The notes: generated by a model not told the origin, from the letters alone. A DNA stretch of 64,000 nucleotides from Azospirillum picis (GCF_017876115.1 NZ_JAGINO010000003.1:456002-520001), one strand, 5' to 3'. Positions 15,539 through 25,698 are shown, counted from the stretch's first letter. Numbers and translations are program-made.

Positions 15539-18142
15539 TCACTCGGCCAGCAGGTCGCGCAACGCCTGGAGCAGCCGCTCCGGCGCCACCGGCTTCATCA
15601 CGATCTGCCGGCCGGCCGGCCCGGTCAGCCCGGACGCCGTCTCCCGCGAGGCGTAACCGGTCAGGAAGAGGATGCGCAGCATCGGGTTGCGTTCCTCCAG
15701 CGCCCGGGCGAGGTCGGGGCCGTTCATCCGCGGCATCGACACGTCGCTGACCACCGCATCGAACAGGCCGCCGGCCTCGTCGAACCGCTCCAGCGCCTCC
15801 AGGCCGTCGGCGGCCTCGGTGACGGTGCAGCCGGCCTCCTCCAGGGTCAGGCGCAGGTAACGGCGCACGGAATCCTCGTCCTCGACCAGCAGGATGGCCG
15901 CCCCCTCTCCTTCGTCGACGACCAGCGGGTCGAAGCCGACCGGCGCCGCGGGCGGCTCGACGGCCGGCAGGTAGAGGGCGAAGGTCGCACCCCGCTCCCC
16001 CTCGCCCTCCAGTTCGATCGCACCACCGGACTGCTGCGCCGTGCCGTAGACCATCCACAGCCCGAGCCCGGTGCCCTTGCCGGGCTCCTTGGTGGTGAAG
16101 AACGGCTCCCAGATACGGTCGCGGATCGCCGCCGGCACGCCCGTTCCCTCGTCCGACACGCGGATCACCACGTAGCGGCCCGGCTTGAGGCCGCGATGGC
16201 GGGCGAAGAACGCGGCGTCCGGCACCTCGACGGCCAGGGCGATGGTCAGGCTTCCGCCGTCGGGCATGGCGTCGCGGGCGTTCAGCGCCAGGTTCAGCAG
16301 CGCCTGGTTCAGGGTGACCGGATTGACCAGCGCATGCGCCGCCCCGCAGGTCGCCTCGTCGGAAGCGTCGATCACCACGTCGATGCCGGCGCTGAGCAGC
16401 GGCTTCAGGAAAACGCGCAGGTCCCGCACCAGCGGCGCCACCGCCACCACCTCGCGCTCCTCGGCCACCCGCCGGTGGGAGAAGTCGAGCAGTTGCCCGG
16501 TCAGCGCGGCTGCCCGCTCGGACGCCTTGGCGATCTCCTGCACGCAGGTCAGCACGCGGTCCGCATCGGCGGGATTGCGCTCCGCCAGACGGGCGAAGCC
16601 GCCGATGGCCGTCAGCATGTTGTTGAACTCATGCGCGATGCCGCCGGCCATGCGGCCGACCGCCTCCATCTTCTGGGCGCGCTGCAGTTCCCCCTCCACC
16701 CGGCGGCGGTCGGTGACGTCGTTCAGCACCAGCAGCACCGCGGGTTCGCCGTGGAACATGGCGGGCGTGGCGCCGACCTCGAGCTGGCGGCGCTCGCCGG
16801 ACGGGCGGAGCGCCGCGCACTCCAGCCGCGACACCCCGCGATCCGCCACCCCGGCCAGCATCGCTTCCAGCGCCGCCCCGTCGTCGAGGAAACCCGCAAG
16901 GGCCGCTCCCTCCAGGCCCGCTCCCTCCCCTCCCTCCTGTCCGACGCCGAGGATCATCGCGGCGGCGCTGTTGGCGAAGCGGATGGCGGCACGGTCCCAG
17001 ATGACGATGCCGTAGGGTGCGAGCTCCACCAGTTGGCGATAGCGCCGCTCGCTCTCCTGCAGCGCGGTGACGGTCCGTTCCAGCCGGGCCGTCTGGCCGG
17101 CCAGCTCCTCCTCCCGCCGTTTCAGTTCGGTGATGTCCATCAGCAGCTTCACCACGCCGCCGGCACCCGTGGCGTGTTCGCTGATGCGGTACCAGCGGCC
17201 GTCGGACAGCCGGCCGTCGACCGGCGTGGAATGCTGGAGATGGCGGGTCAGCCGCTGTTCGACCCAGGCGCCGATGTCGCCTTCGCCCCCGTAGCCGCCA
17301 CGCTCGGCCGCAGCCCGCAGGATGTCGGCGAAGCTGCGGCCCGGCGTCAACTGGTCGGCGATGGTGGGATAGGCCTGCCGGTAGCGCTCGTTGCACATCA
17401 GCAGGCGGCCGTCGGCGCTGAACAGCACGAACCCTTCGGAGATGCTGTCGATGGCGTCGTGCACCACCGCCTGCATGAAACGCGCCTCGACCAGCGCCTG
17501 CGTCTCGGCGGTGGCATCGACGCCGCACCCCCGGTAGCCGCGGAACGCCCCGTCGTCGCCGAACACCGGAACGGCGCTCACCCTGAAGACGAGACTGCGA
17601 CCGTCCCGCCCCGTGAAGCCGACCTCCAGGTCGCGGAAGGGGCGCCCGGCCTCGATGTCCCGGCGGTACTCGCCCCAGTTCGCCTCCGCCCCGGCCAGCG
17701 CGCCGAGGGCGAGCAGCGAATCGCCGAACACACTGCGCGGATCGCCGCCGAGGATGTCGCCCAGCCGCTTCGAAACATAGAGGTACCGGTGATCGGAATC
17801 GGTTTCCCAGAACCAGTCCGACGAGGCGGCGATGAAGTCGCGGCTGCGGGCCTGCAGGGCGGCAAGCCCGTCCTCCGCCCGGCGCAGCTCGTCGCGGGAA
17901 GAGGCGAGCGACGCGGCGGCTCGGCGGTCCCGCCATGCGCTCCACAGCGCGAGCCCGCCCACCGCGGCCAGGGTCCCGGTGACGATCCCTCCCGTCAGGC
18001 CGGCGGCCGCCATGACCACGGCCGAGCCGATCCCCACCGCCCCCCCGACCAGGCCCGGAAGGCCGGCAGGAAGCGTCGGCCGGCGGACGGGCGCGGATGG
18101 TCCGGCAACAGCGGCGGTCTCATCGGCGTTCGAAACGTCCAC
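15539..18142 (-). CDS. Hybrid sensor histidine kinase with PAS domains
   Basis: 867 residues from GTG 18142, preceded by GGAGG. Two membrane segments lie at about 28-68, then PAS-type domains at about 100-215 ([19 protein letters not shown]), 225-345 and 375-485. The HisKA phospho-site is [21 protein letters not shown] HATPase follows with [17 protein letters not shown] and [11 protein letters not shown], and a receiver domain with Asp in [14 protein letters not shown] comes at the end. It autophosphorylates, passes phosphate to its own receiver and probably on to the downstream response regulator. The short membrane region has no sizeable periplasmic loop, so the signal is likely sensed inside the cell by the PAS domains. 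Confidence 0.92.
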   Translation of the reverse strand: MDVSNADETAAVAGPSAPVRRPTLPAGLPGLVGGAVGIGSAVVMAAAGLTGGIVTGTLAAVGGLALWSAWRDRRAAASLASSRDELRRAEDGLAALQARSRDFIAASSDWFWETDSDHRYLYVSKRLGDILGGDPRSVFGDSLLALGALAGAEANWGEYRRDIEAGRPFRDLEVGFTGRDGRSLVFRVSAVPVFGDDGAFRGYRGCGVDATAETQALVEARFMQAVVHDAIDSISEGFVLFSADGRLLMCNERYRQAYPTIADQLTPGRSFADILRAAAERGGYGGEGDIGAWVEQRLTRHLQHSTPVDGRLSDGRWYRISEHATGAGGVVKLLMDITELKRREEELAGQTARLERTVTALQESERRYRQLVELAPYGIVIWDRAAIRFANSAAAMILGVGQEGGEGAGLEGAALAGFLDDGAALEAMLAGVADRGVSRLECAALRPSGERRQLEVGATPAMFHGEPAVLLVLNDVTDRRRVEGELQRAQKMEAVGRMAGGIAHEFNNMLTAIGGFARLAERNPADADRVLTCVQEIAKASERAAALTGQLLDFSHRRVAEEREVVAVAPLVRDLRVFLKPLLSAGIDVVIDASDEATCGAAHALVNPVTLNQALLNLALNARDAMPDGGSLTIALAVEVPDAAFFARHRGLKPGRYVVIRVSDEGTGVPAAIRDRIWEPFFTTKEPGKGTGLGLWMVYGTAQQSGGAIELEGEGERGATFALYLPAVEPPAAPVGFDPLVVDEGEGAAILLVEDEDSVRRYLRLTLEEAGCTVTEAADGLEALERFDEAGGLFDAVVSDVSMPRMNGPDLARALEERNPMLRILFLTGYASRETASGLTGPAGRQIVMKPVAPERLLQALRDLLAE

Positions 18143-18536
18143 GGGGCCTCCGTCCGGTCGGAAGGTCGGCGGTCCGCAAAGGGATCGCCCGACGTCATTC
18201 GTGATAAATGCCCATGAGTTAACGACAAGTTTCGACACAAAGAATTCGTGATCGCTTCCGGTCCCGGCGACGTCCGGCTTATAGAAAGAGTAGCGCGAAA
18301 TCGGGAACCGGGATCGATTCGCCTCCCGCCGGCGACACATCCTTTCACATCAGACGCAAGGATAAGTGGCGATGAAAAGCACGTCACGCCCTCGTTCTGC
18401 TTGCGACCGGATTTCCACACCTTCGTACGATGCGACAAAACCCCGCAGCATTGTTTTCCGGCAAAGACGGTGGAGCGGAAGATCCGCCGGATTCCCCGGT
18501 TCGTATGGAGGACCGGACCAAGGGGAGACTGCCGGA
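18143..18536. other. Intergenic stretch, no clear gene
   Basis: The left part is upstream DNA of the hybrid kinase and is somewhat richer in A/T near 18195-18380, as expected for a promoter. No open frame here has family features. The right edge leads into the cupin pseudogene with a possible ribosome site (AGGGGAG). Confidence 0.4.
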
Positions 18537-18863
18537 ATGTCCGGGGCGACCATCTTCACATGGCGTGACATGCCGCCGGACACCGGGCCGTTGTCGAACG
18601 GCGCCTGACCGGCGGCACGGGAGCCTCGCTGAAACAGCCTGTGGTCAGGGCGGGGACGACCGCCACACGCCACAGCCATCCCTTCGAGCAGTTCGTCATC
18701 GTCGCCGAAGGTGCCGCGCGGCTGGAGTGCGCGGGCGGCCCGGTCGAGCTGCGGCCGGGAATGGTTCGACCCGGGTGCCTGGCACAGCGCCGAGTTCATC
18801 GAGGATACGGTGCTGATCGAGGTGAATGTCGCTCCCGCACCCCCATCCGCGTCACGCGGGTAG
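18537..18863 (+). pseudogene. Cupin domain gene broken by two frameshifts
   Basis: Three pieces form one cupin when joined: MSGATIFTWRDMPPDT in the frame of the ATG at 18537; then RRLTGGTGASLKQP, ATRHSHPFEQFVIVAEG and AARLECAGGPVELRPG in a second frame; then WFDPGAWHSAEFIEDTVLIEVNVAPA back in the first frame, ending at TAG 18861-18863. The first break lies near 18585-18595 (it leaves a stop at 18606) and the second near 18760. The two shifts cancel, so either two independent one-base changes or sequencing errors are possible. As read, only a 23-residue peptide would be made. Confidence 0.7.
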
Positions 18864-18934
18864 GGAGGGTCGGGGGCGGCGGTCGCCCGGACCGTGGCGG
18901 GCGCCACCGCGTCCCGACCCTGCCTGCCGGCTTG

Positions 18935-19441
18935 TCAGACGCCGATGTCGATGTCGATCTCGCCGTCGTCCTCCGGGGCGCGGCCGAGCAGCAGGTCGGC
19001 GGCGTCGAGCGTCAGCGCCTCGACCTCCTCGTTGCGATCCTCGTCGGGCAGGCGCAGGGCATGCATGACCTGGGTCGCCAGATGGATCAGCATCGCGCGC
19101 ACGCAGTCGTCCTCGGGATAGTCGAGGGCGACGACATCCTTCAGGAAGGCGCCGAGCTGGTCCGGCGCGTTCCAGGGATGGGCGATGACGGTGTCGAAGC
19201 CGCTGGTGCCGAGGAACACCGCGTTCAGCGCGGTCGCCTGCCGGTTGATGCCGTCCACCGCCTCGTCCTGGTCGAGCCGGCCATGCAGCACTTCGGTGAA
19301 GGCCGCCAGCGCCTGGTCGATGAAGCCGCGGACCAGCAGGCGAACGACGCCCTCGTCGGACAGGTCGTTGCGCGCCCGGGTCAGCTCCGGCAGCGGTTGC
19401 AGCAGCGCCGCGATGATCGGCTTTGCGGATTGCGATTCCAT
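18935..19441 (-). CDS. Conserved hypothetical protein, 168 residues
   Basis: A soluble, mostly helical acidic protein starting MESQSAKPIIAALLQPLPELTRARNDLSDEGVVRLL and ending in an acidic tail EDDGEIDIDIGV. GAGGAG stands before the ATG. It has no signal peptide and no motif I can name. It stands alone between the cupin pseudogene and ndk. The acidic end and the absence of cysteines suggest a cytoplasmic binding protein, but no function can be given. Confidence 0.7.
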   Translation of the reverse strand: MESQSAKPIIAALLQPLPELTRARNDLSDEGVVRLLVRGFIDQALAAFTEVLHGRLDQDEAVDGINRQATALNAVFLGTSGFDTVIAHPWNAPDQLGAFLKDVVALDYPEDDCVRAMLIHLATQVMHALRLPDEDRNEEVEALTLDAADLLLGRAPEDDGEIDIDIGV

Positions 19442-19549
19442 CGCGGGAACTCCTCGCGGTGATCGGCTCCGGCGGGTCGGACGGGGACGCCGGAGCAAAT
19501 GGTTTGAAAGGCTTATGCGATCCGATAGTGCCAGAGCCGGATGCAAAAC

Positions 19550-19589
19550 GCAAAAAGGGCCGCTCCGGTGGGGGAGCGGCCCTTTTTGC
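19550..19589. terminator. Strong rho-independent terminator after ndk
   Basis: A perfect 17-bp stem (19550-19566 with 19573-19589) closes a 6-nt loop. The stem includes AAAAA/TTTTT on its two sides, so it has a U-run on either strand and can stop transcripts in both directions. It lies 33 bp past the stop of ndk. Confidence 0.92.
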
Positions 19590-19622
19590 GGGGTGCGCGG
19601 GCGCGAACGCCCGCGCCGCGCC

Positions 19623-20045
19623 TCAGCCCACCAGCTCGATGCCGGCGAAGAAGAAGGCGATCTCCTGGGCGGCGGTCTCCGGAGCGTCGGAGCCGTGCAC
19701 CGAGTTGGCCTCGATCGACTCGGCGAACTCCTTGCGGATGGTGCCCTCGGCGGCGTTGGCCGGATTGGTGGCGCCCATGATCTCGCGGTTGCGGGCGATG
19801 GCGTTCTCGCCTTCCAGGACCTGCAGGACCACCGGGCCGGAGATCATGAAGGACACCAGGTCGTTGAAGAAGGGGCGCTCGCGGTGCACGCCGTAGAACT
19901 GCTCGGCCTGGGCCTTCGAAAGCTGGACGCGCTTCTGCGCGACGATGCGCAGGCCGCCGTCCTCGAACTTGGCGTTGATCTTGCCGGTCAGGTTGCGGCG
20001 GGTGGCATCGGGCTTGATGATCGAGAGGGTCCGTTCGACGGCCAT
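19623..20045 (-). CDS. ndk: Nucleoside diphosphate kinase
   Basis: Transfers the gamma-phosphate between nucleoside di- and triphosphates through a phospho-histidine. The 140-residue length is standard. It starts [18 protein letters not shown]. The Arg and Asn contacts lie in [18 protein letters not shown], and the active-site His117 in NSVHGSD. It is monocistronic: a terminator follows and the upstream gene is divergent. Confidence 0.98.
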   Translation of the reverse strand: MAVERTLSIIKPDATRRNLTGKINAKFEDGGLRIVAQKRVQLSKAQAEQFYGVHRERPFFNDLVSFMISGPVVLQVLEGENAIARNREIMGATNPANAAEGTIRKEFAESIEANSVHGSDAPETAAQEIAFFFAGIELVG

Positions 20046-20605
20046 CGTGGTGACTCCTGCAAAGGGGCTTTTCGCCGATTAAAAGCGTGCAGGCGCCACC
20101 GGAAGGACCGGGGCGCCGGATGGGGCGCTTTATAGAGACGCTTTCACGGCCCGGCAAGCCGTTCCTTGCCCGCCCGCCCGGCTGGCCGCGCCGAAGCCGG
20201 CCCGGCGGGTTGCGGCGGATTTTCCCGCTGGTGCTGACCGGCTCCGGGCATCGGTGATAGAATCAGGCGATGCGGAGAACGACCGAGGCCGAACGTCCCC
20301 GACCCATTCAGCGGAGCGCCCGGCATGCGCGGGGCCGCGCCTTGGAACGGTGGAACAGGCCGCGGAAACTGTTCCATACTGTTTCAAATGTTCAATCCGC
20401 GGCGGCCGGGCGCCCCGAAATCCGGCCTCCCGCCCGTTCCGATGACCTGCCGATGGAGCGGGCGCTCACGGCCGCGGCCGGCCTTCTCCGCCCCGGCACG
20501 GGCGCCGCGGGCCGGCGCACCTCCGGTTCGGCACGGGACAAAGCCGTGCCATCGGCCGGCCGCCGCTTCAAATCCGCGGATCCCCATGCTACATCCTCGA
20601 CCGCT
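20046..20605. other. Intergenic stretch between ndk and the ABC-F gene
   Basis: Promoter DNA for both divergent genes. One structure stands out: TGGAACAG-N10-CTGTTCCA, an 8-bp perfect inverted repeat at 20351-20376, followed by a further CTGTTTC at 20379-20385. The frame open upstream of the ABC-F start (from 20270) gives Arg/Pro/Ala-rich sequence unlike the family and is not counted as coding. Confidence 0.5.
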
Positions 20606-22501
20606 ATGCTGCACATCAACGACCTGACCTTCCGCTTCGGCGGCCGAGTGTTGTTCGACCATGCGACGGCCGTGGTGCCCAAGGGGCACCGGGTGGCGCT
20701 GGTGGGCCGCAACGGCACCGGGAAATCGACCCTGCTGAAGCTGATCTCGGGCCAGCTCCAGACCGATGCGGGCGCCATCACCCTGCCGTCCGGCATGCGG
20801 ATGGGCATGGTGGCGCAGGAGGCGCCGTCCGGGCCGGTCACGCTGATCGACGCCGTGCTCGCCGCCGACACCGAGCGCACCGCCCTGCTGGCGGAGGCCG
20901 AGACGGCGACCGATCCCATGCGCATCGGCGAAATCCACGCCCGCCTCGCCGACATCGAGGCCCACTCCGCCCCGTCGCGCGCCGCCCAGGTGCTGTCGGG
21001 CCTGGGCTTCGACGCCGACGCCCAGCACCGTCCCTGCTCCGACTTCTCCGGCGGCTGGCGGATGCGCGTGGCGCTGGCCGGCGTGCTGTTCTCGCGTCCC
21101 GACCTGCTGCTGCTGGACGAGCCGACCAACCACCTCGACCTTGAGGCGACGATCTGGCTCGAGGGCTACCTGAAGAACTACCCGCACACCATCCTGCTGG
21201 TCAGCCACGACCGCGAGCTGCTGAACGCGGTGCCGACCACCACGATCCACATCGACCAGGGCAAGCTCGTCACCTACAGCGGCAACTACGACCAGTTCCT
21301 GGCCCAGCGCCGCGCCAACCAGGAGCGGCTGGCCTCGATGGCCGCCAAGCAGGAGGCGCGCCGCAAGCACATGATGTCCTACGTCGACCGTTTCCGCTTC
21401 AAGGCCAGCAAGGCCCGGCAGGCGCAGAGCCGCCTGAAGCTGCTGGAGAGGATGGAGACGATCACGCTGATGGAGGACGATCCCGAGGTCGTCTTCAACT
21501 TCCCCCATCCGGACGAGCTGGCGCCGCCGCTGATCGCGCTGGAAGGGGTGAGCATCGGCTACGGCGACAAGGTCATCCTGCGCCGCGTCACGCTGCGCAT
21601 CGACATGGAGGACCGCATCGCCCTGCTGGGTGCCAACGGCAACGGCAAGTCGACGCTGGTCAAGCTGCTGGCCGGCCGGCTGGCCCCGATGGCCGGCGAG
21701 ATGCACCGCTCGCCCAAGCTGCGCATCGGCTATTTCGCCCAGCACCAGTCGGAAGAGCTCGACCTGTCGCTGACGCCGATCCAGCAGACCCAGCGCATCA
21801 TGCCGCTGGCGCTGGAAGAGAAGGTGCGGGCCCATCTCGGCCGCTTCGGCTTCCCGCAGGCCAAGGCGGAGACGAAGATCGCCAACCTGTCGGGCGGCGA
21901 GAAGGCGCGGCTGCTGCTGGCCCTGATGAGCCGGGAAGTCCCGCACATCCTGATGCTCGACGAGCCGACCAACCATCTCGACATCGACAGCCGCGAGGCG
22001 CTGATCGAGGCGATCAACGACTTCCCCGGCGCGGTGATCGTCATCAGCCACGACCCGCACCTGATCGAGCTGACCGCCGACCGCCTGCTGCTGGTCGGCG
22101 ACGGCACGGTGCAGGCCTATGACGGCGACCTGGAGGACTACCGGCGCTACCTGCTCGACCGCGCCAAGGCCGAGCGGGCGGTGGCCAAGGGCGCGGCCGA
22201 CCGCGAGGCCGGCCCCAACAAGAAGGACCAGCGCCGCGCCGCCGCCGAGGCGCGCACGGCACTCGCCCCGCTGAAGCGCAAGGCCACCGACGCCGAGACG
22301 CTGGTGAACAAGCTCAGCGAGGAGAAGCGCAAGATCGAGGTGAAGATGGCCGACCCCACCCTCTACACCGGCCCCTCGGACAAGCTGACCAAGCTGCAGA
22401 TCGAGCTGGGCACCGTCGAAAAGAAGCTGTCGACGGCGGAGGAAACCTGGCTGGAGGCGCTCGAAGCCTACGAGAGCGCGGCGGCGGAGGCCGGCGTTTG
22501 A
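20606..22501 (+). CDS. ABC-F family ATPase (ribosome-associated type)
   Basis: 631 residues with two ABC domains and no membrane part. Walker A motifs are GRNGTGKST (about 35) and GANGNGKST (about 345). The signature motifs are FSGGWRMRVALA and LSGGEKARLLLALM, and both Walker B motifs are followed by DEPTNHLD. The linker between domains is the charged helical P-site tRNA-interaction motif. The C-terminus is a long charged coiled coil (about 530-625). ABC-F proteins such as Uup, YheS and EttA act on the ribosome; this one looks closest to the Uup/YheS group. ATG 20606 is placed directly before the first domain. Confidence 0.93.
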   Translation: MLHINDLTFRFGGRVLFDHATAVVPKGHRVALVGRNGTGKSTLLKLISGQLQTDAGAITLPSGMRMGMVAQEAPSGPVTLIDAVLAADTERTALLAEAETATDPMRIGEIHARLADIEAHSAPSRAAQVLSGLGFDADAQHRPCSDFSGGWRMRVALAGVLFSRPDLLLLDEPTNHLDLEATIWLEGYLKNYPHTILLVSHDRELLNAVPTTTIHIDQGKLVTYSGNYDQFLAQRRANQERLASMAAKQEARRKHMMSYVDRFRFKASKARQAQSRLKLLERMETITLMEDDPEVVFNFPHPDELAPPLIALEGVSIGYGDKVILRRVTLRIDMEDRIALLGANGNGKSTLVKLLAGRLAPMAGEMHRSPKLRIGYFAQHQSEELDLSLTPIQQTQRIMPLALEEKVRAHLGRFGFPQAKAETKIANLSGGEKARLLLALMSREVPHILMLDEPTNHLDIDSREALIEAINDFPGAVIVISHDPHLIELTADRLLLVGDGTVQAYDGDLEDYRRYLLDRAKAERAVAKGAADREAGPNKKDQRRAAAEARTALAPLKRKATDAETLVNKLSEEKRKIEVKMADPTLYTGPSDKLTKLQIELGTVEKKLSTAEETWLEALEAYESAAAEAGV

Positions 22502-22536
22502 GCGGCGCCCGCTACGACGCGTCGGAGGATCCCTCC

Positions 22537-23199
22537 ATGGACCACTCCATGAAGGGGCGCGCCACCACCCTGCCCGCCACCTGCGGGGGCGGCGAGGAGG
22601 AACGGACCTCCGACGTGCTGGCGCGCTTCCGGGCCAACCTGCCGGAGGGCCGGGTGTCGCTGGGCGACCTGATCGGGGCGCTGGGCGACCGCTCGCTCGG
22701 CACCATCCTGCTGGCGCTGGCGCTGCCGACCATCGCCCCGGTGCCGCTCGGCGTCTCCTGCCTGTTCGACCTGCCGATCGTCCTCTACACCGCCCAGCTC
22801 GCCTTCGGCCGGCGCGGCGGCCGGCTTCCCGACTGGCTGCTGAAGCGCTCCATCGGCCGCGGGCTGGCGGCCCGCACGCTGGACGCCGCCATGCCGCGGC
22901 TGGTGTGGATCGAGCGCATGCTGAAGCCGCGCGCCCACCGGCTGGCCCACATCGACCAGGAACGCTGGTTCGGCCTGCTGCTGCTGCTGCTGACGCTGAC
23001 CTGCATCGTGCCGCTGCCGCTCACCGGCTGGCTCCCCGGCTTCGCGCTGGTGCTGATCTCGCTCGGCCTGATCGAGCGCGACGGCCGCGCCATCGGCATC
23101 GGGCTCGGGCTGACGGTGGCGGCGCTGGTGTTTTTCACGCTGGTGGCCAGCAGCCTGTCATACGCCGGTCACCGAATTCTGGCAGCTACGCTGCAGTAG
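22537..23199 (+). CDS. exoD: ExoD family membrane protein (exopolysaccharide synthesis)
   Basis: 220 residues with a soluble start and four or so membrane helices. The ExoD signature is LGDLIGALGDRSLGTILLALALPTIAPVPLGVS, with PLTGWLPGFALVLISLGLIERDG further on. ExoD was named for a Rhizobium exopolysaccharide and alkali-tolerance gene; the biochemical role is not known. The ATG 22537 is preceded by GGAGG. It lies 35 bp after the ABC-F gene on the same strand. Confidence 0.88.
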   Translation: MDHSMKGRATTLPATCGGGEEERTSDVLARFRANLPEGRVSLGDLIGALGDRSLGTILLALALPTIAPVPLGVSCLFDLPIVLYTAQLAFGRRGGRLPDWLLKRSIGRGLAARTLDAAMPRLVWIERMLKPRAHRLAHIDQERWFGLLLLLLTLTCIVPLPLTGWLPGFALVLISLGLIERDGRAIGIGLGLTVAALVFFTLVASSLSYAGHRILAATLQ

Positions 23200-23255
23200 G
23201 GCGGCGCCGTCGGCGGACCGCCCCGATCGTCCGGCCCGATCCGCAGGGAGATCCC

Positions 23256-23648
23256 ATGAAATTCGGCTACACGATCCTCTATGTTCCCGACGTCGCGGCG
23301 TCGCTGGCCTTCTTCGAGAAGGCGTTCGGCCTGACGCGCCGCTTCTTCGCCGACACGGGCGATTACGGCGAACTGGAGACCGGCGCCACCACGCTGTCCT
23401 TCGCCAGCCAGGATCTGGCGCTGTCGCACCATGCCGCCGGCTACGTGTTCGCCAGCGGCAGCGACAAGCCTTTGGGGGTGGAGATCGCCCTGGTGGCCGA
23501 GGATGTGGAGGCGGCCCATGCCGTGGCCCTGGCCGCCGGCGCCACCGAGCTCGCGCCACCGAAGGCCATGCCGTGGGGACAGACGGTGTCCTTCATCCGC
23601 TGCCCTGACGGCACGCTGGTGGAGCTCTGCACGCCGGTCGGCGGCTGA
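23256..23648 (+). CDS. VOC family (glyoxalase/bleomycin resistance-like) protein
   Basis: 130 residues with the paired beta-alpha-beta-beta-beta units of the vicinal oxygen chelate fold: GYTILYVPDVAASLAFFEKAFGL in the first half and VEIALVAEDVEAAHAVALAAGA, then SFIRCPDGTLVELCTP, in the second. Members bind a metal and act on small substrates, or bind drugs; the substrate is unclear. A GGGAG ribosome site precedes ATG 23256. Confidence 0.9.
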   Translation: MKFGYTILYVPDVAASLAFFEKAFGLTRRFFADTGDYGELETGATTLSFASQDLALSHHAAGYVFASGSDKPLGVEIALVAEDVEAAHAVALAAGATELAPPKAMPWGQTVSFIRCPDGTLVELCTPVGG

Positions 23649-23733
23649 CACCACCCGATGGCCGGCGCGGTTGCCCGCTACCGCCCGCCCCGCTTATGCT
23701 TGCCCCACTCCTTCCATCACAGCGGGTCCGCCG

Positions 23734-24528
23734 GTGCTGTCGTTCATCCTGTCGAAGCTGTTGTGGGGCATCGTGGCGCCCGGCAACGCCCTGGTGCTGG
23801 CGGTGTCCTTGGGAATGCTGCTGTTGTGGACGCGGCGCTGGCAGCGGGCGGGGCGGCGGCTGATCACCGTGGCGGCGGTGCTGCTCCTGCTGGTCACCTA
23901 CAGCGGCCTCGGCGCCCTTGTGGCGGTGCCGCTGGAGAACCGCTTCCCGCGGAGCGAGCCGGAAGGGCGCATCGACGGCATCATCATGCTGGGCGGCGCG
24001 GTCAACCCGCCGATCACCGCCGACCGCGGCGACCCGTCCGTCAACGAGGCGGCGGAGCGGGTGCTGGCCTTCGCCGACCTGGTCCGCCGCCACCCCGAGG
24101 CCAAGGCCGTCTTCACCGGCGGCTCCGGCCGGCTGCTGGGCCAGGAGTTCAAGGAGGACGTCTCCGCCCGTGCGGCGCTGCTGCAGGCCGGCATCCCGGA
24201 AGACCGCGTGACCTACGAGGCGGAATCGCGCAACACCTGGGAAAACGCCGTCTTGAGCAAGGATCTGGTGAAGCCGGCGCCAGGGGAACGCTGGCTGCTC
24301 GTCACCTCGGCCATGCACATGCCGCGGTCCGTCGGCATCTTCCGCCAGGTGGACTGGCCGGTCATTCCCTATCCGGTGGACTACCGCACCCGGCACGACG
24401 CCAAGCCCTACCTGCGGTTCGAGTTCGACCAGAACCTGATCATCCTCGACGACGCCGTGCGGGAATGGCTTGGGCTGGCGGCCTACCGCCTGATGGGCCG
24501 GACCGACGCGTTCCTTCCGGCGCCCTGA
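23734..24528 (+). CDS. YdcF/ElyC family (DUF218) membrane protein
   Basis: 264 residues from GTG 23734. Two membrane helices occupy the first 60 residues; the DUF218 domain follows from IDGIIMLGGAVNPP, with AKAVFTGGSG, ESRNTWENAVLSKDLV and WLLVTSAMHMPRSVGIFRQ. E. coli ElyC of this family influences envelope and lipid-carrier homeostasis. The GTG start is chosen because it begins the first membrane helix; a longer upstream frame lies in the VOC gene. Confidence 0.88.
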   Translation: MLSFILSKLLWGIVAPGNALVLAVSLGMLLLWTRRWQRAGRRLITVAAVLLLLVTYSGLGALVAVPLENRFPRSEPEGRIDGIIMLGGAVNPPITADRGDPSVNEAAERVLAFADLVRRHPEAKAVFTGGSGRLLGQEFKEDVSARAALLQAGIPEDRVTYEAESRNTWENAVLSKDLVKPAPGERWLLVTSAMHMPRSVGIFRQVDWPVIPYPVDYRTRHDAKPYLRFEFDQNLIILDDAVREWLGLAAYRLMGRTDAFLPAP

Positions 24529-24654
24529 CCGTCCCGCCCGGCCTGCTGTGTCATCGTGAATCGGGCTTGCTCGCGGCCATTGGCGCAGCGGTGACACTCC
24601 GCTAGAGTGCCGCCGCCCCGAGGATTCGAGGCGGAGGAATAAGGGGTTCGGCGG

Positions 24655-25632
24655 ATGCGTCGCTGGCGCGGTGTGGGCAGGATGGTCGTGCTGGTCGGCG
24701 TGGCGACGCTCGCCGGCTGCGCGTCGAAGCCGGCCGACACCGGCTCCGGCCTGCCGACCAGCGGCATCTACAAGGTCGGCAAGCCCTACCAGATCAACGG
24801 CGTCTGGTACTATCCCAAGGAAGATTACGACTACGACGAGACGGGCATCGCCTCGTGGTACGGGCCGGGCTTTCATGAGAAGACCACCGCCAACGGCGAG
24901 ATCTACGACCAGAACGAGCTGACCGCCGCCCACAAGACCCTGCCGATGCCGAGCCTGGTGCGCGTCACCAACCTCGACAACGGGCGCTCCATCGTGGTGC
25001 GCATCAACGACCGAGGTCCCTACGCCAACGGGCGCATCATCGACATGTCCCGCCGCGGCGCCCAGTTGCTGGGGTACGAAGGCCCTGGAACCGCGAAGGT
25101 CCGCGTGCAGGTCCTGGCCGAGGAAAGCCGCGCAATCGCCGCCGCCGCCCGCCAGGGCACCCCGGCGCCGATGCTGGCGGAACTGGACGGGCCGCCGCCG
25201 AAGGCGGCGCCGCGCGGCCGGATCGAGGTCACCGGATCCGCCGGGCCGGTCACCACGCTGGCGGCCGACACCTATCCCGCCACGGGCCGCGCATCCATCG
25301 TCGGCAGCCCGGTGCCGCCGCCCGCCACCGTCGCCGGCAGCATGTCGGACGGGCGCTTCGTTCCCGCCCCGGTGGTGGCGCAGCTTCCAGTGAAGGCGCG
25401 CGAGGCCATCTACGTGCAGGTCGGCGCCTTCGGCAGCGAGGAGAATGTGGCCAAGGCCCGCGCCCGCCTGAGCTCGATCGGCCAGCCGGCCAGCGTCACC
25501 CGCACCCGGTCGGGCGGCCTGACGCTCCAGCGTGTCCGGGTCGGTCCGGTCGACAGCGTCGAACGTGCCGACTCCCTGCTCAACCAGATCATTCAGGCCG
25601 GCCTTACGGAGGCCAAAATCGTGGTGGATTGA
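24655..25632 (+). CDS. rlpA: Septal ring lytic transglycosylase RlpA-type lipoprotein
   Basis: 325 residues. The lipoprotein signal ends LAGC at about residue 22. The double-psi beta-barrel at about 62-145 has the catalytic signature GIASWYGPGFHEKTTANGE and RINDRGPYANGRIIDMS. A C-terminal SPOR domain at about 250-325 (AIYVQVGAFGSEENVAKARARL) binds denuded glycan at the division site. It cleaves peptidoglycan strands without stem peptides in Pseudomonas. It is followed 66 bp later by the DD-carboxypeptidase, a common order in Alphaproteobacteria. Confidence 0.93.
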   Translation: MRRWRGVGRMVVLVGVATLAGCASKPADTGSGLPTSGIYKVGKPYQINGVWYYPKEDYDYDETGIASWYGPGFHEKTTANGEIYDQNELTAAHKTLPMPSLVRVTNLDNGRSIVVRINDRGPYANGRIIDMSRRGAQLLGYEGPGTAKVRVQVLAEESRAIAAAARQGTPAPMLAELDGPPPKAAPRGRIEVTGSAGPVTTLAADTYPATGRASIVGSPVPPPATVAGSMSDGRFVPAPVVAQLPVKAREAIYVQVGAFGSEENVAKARARLSSIGQPASVTRTRSGGLTLQRVRVGPVDSVERADSLLNQIIQAGLTEAKIVVD

Positions 25633-25698
25633 TCCCGCCGCCCACCCGACCGCTTCGGTGAAGCGCCTGTGACAGAGTGCCCTTGGAGGATTGCTGAC

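Noticed and set aside
15446..18217. A 923-residue plus-strand frame opposite the hybrid kinase
   Set aside because: The minus strand encodes a complete hybrid kinase with all motifs; this frame is its shadow.
20270..20605. Upstream extension of the ABC-F frame
   Set aside because: The sequence lacks family features; ABC-F proteins begin at the beta strand that follows ATG 20606.
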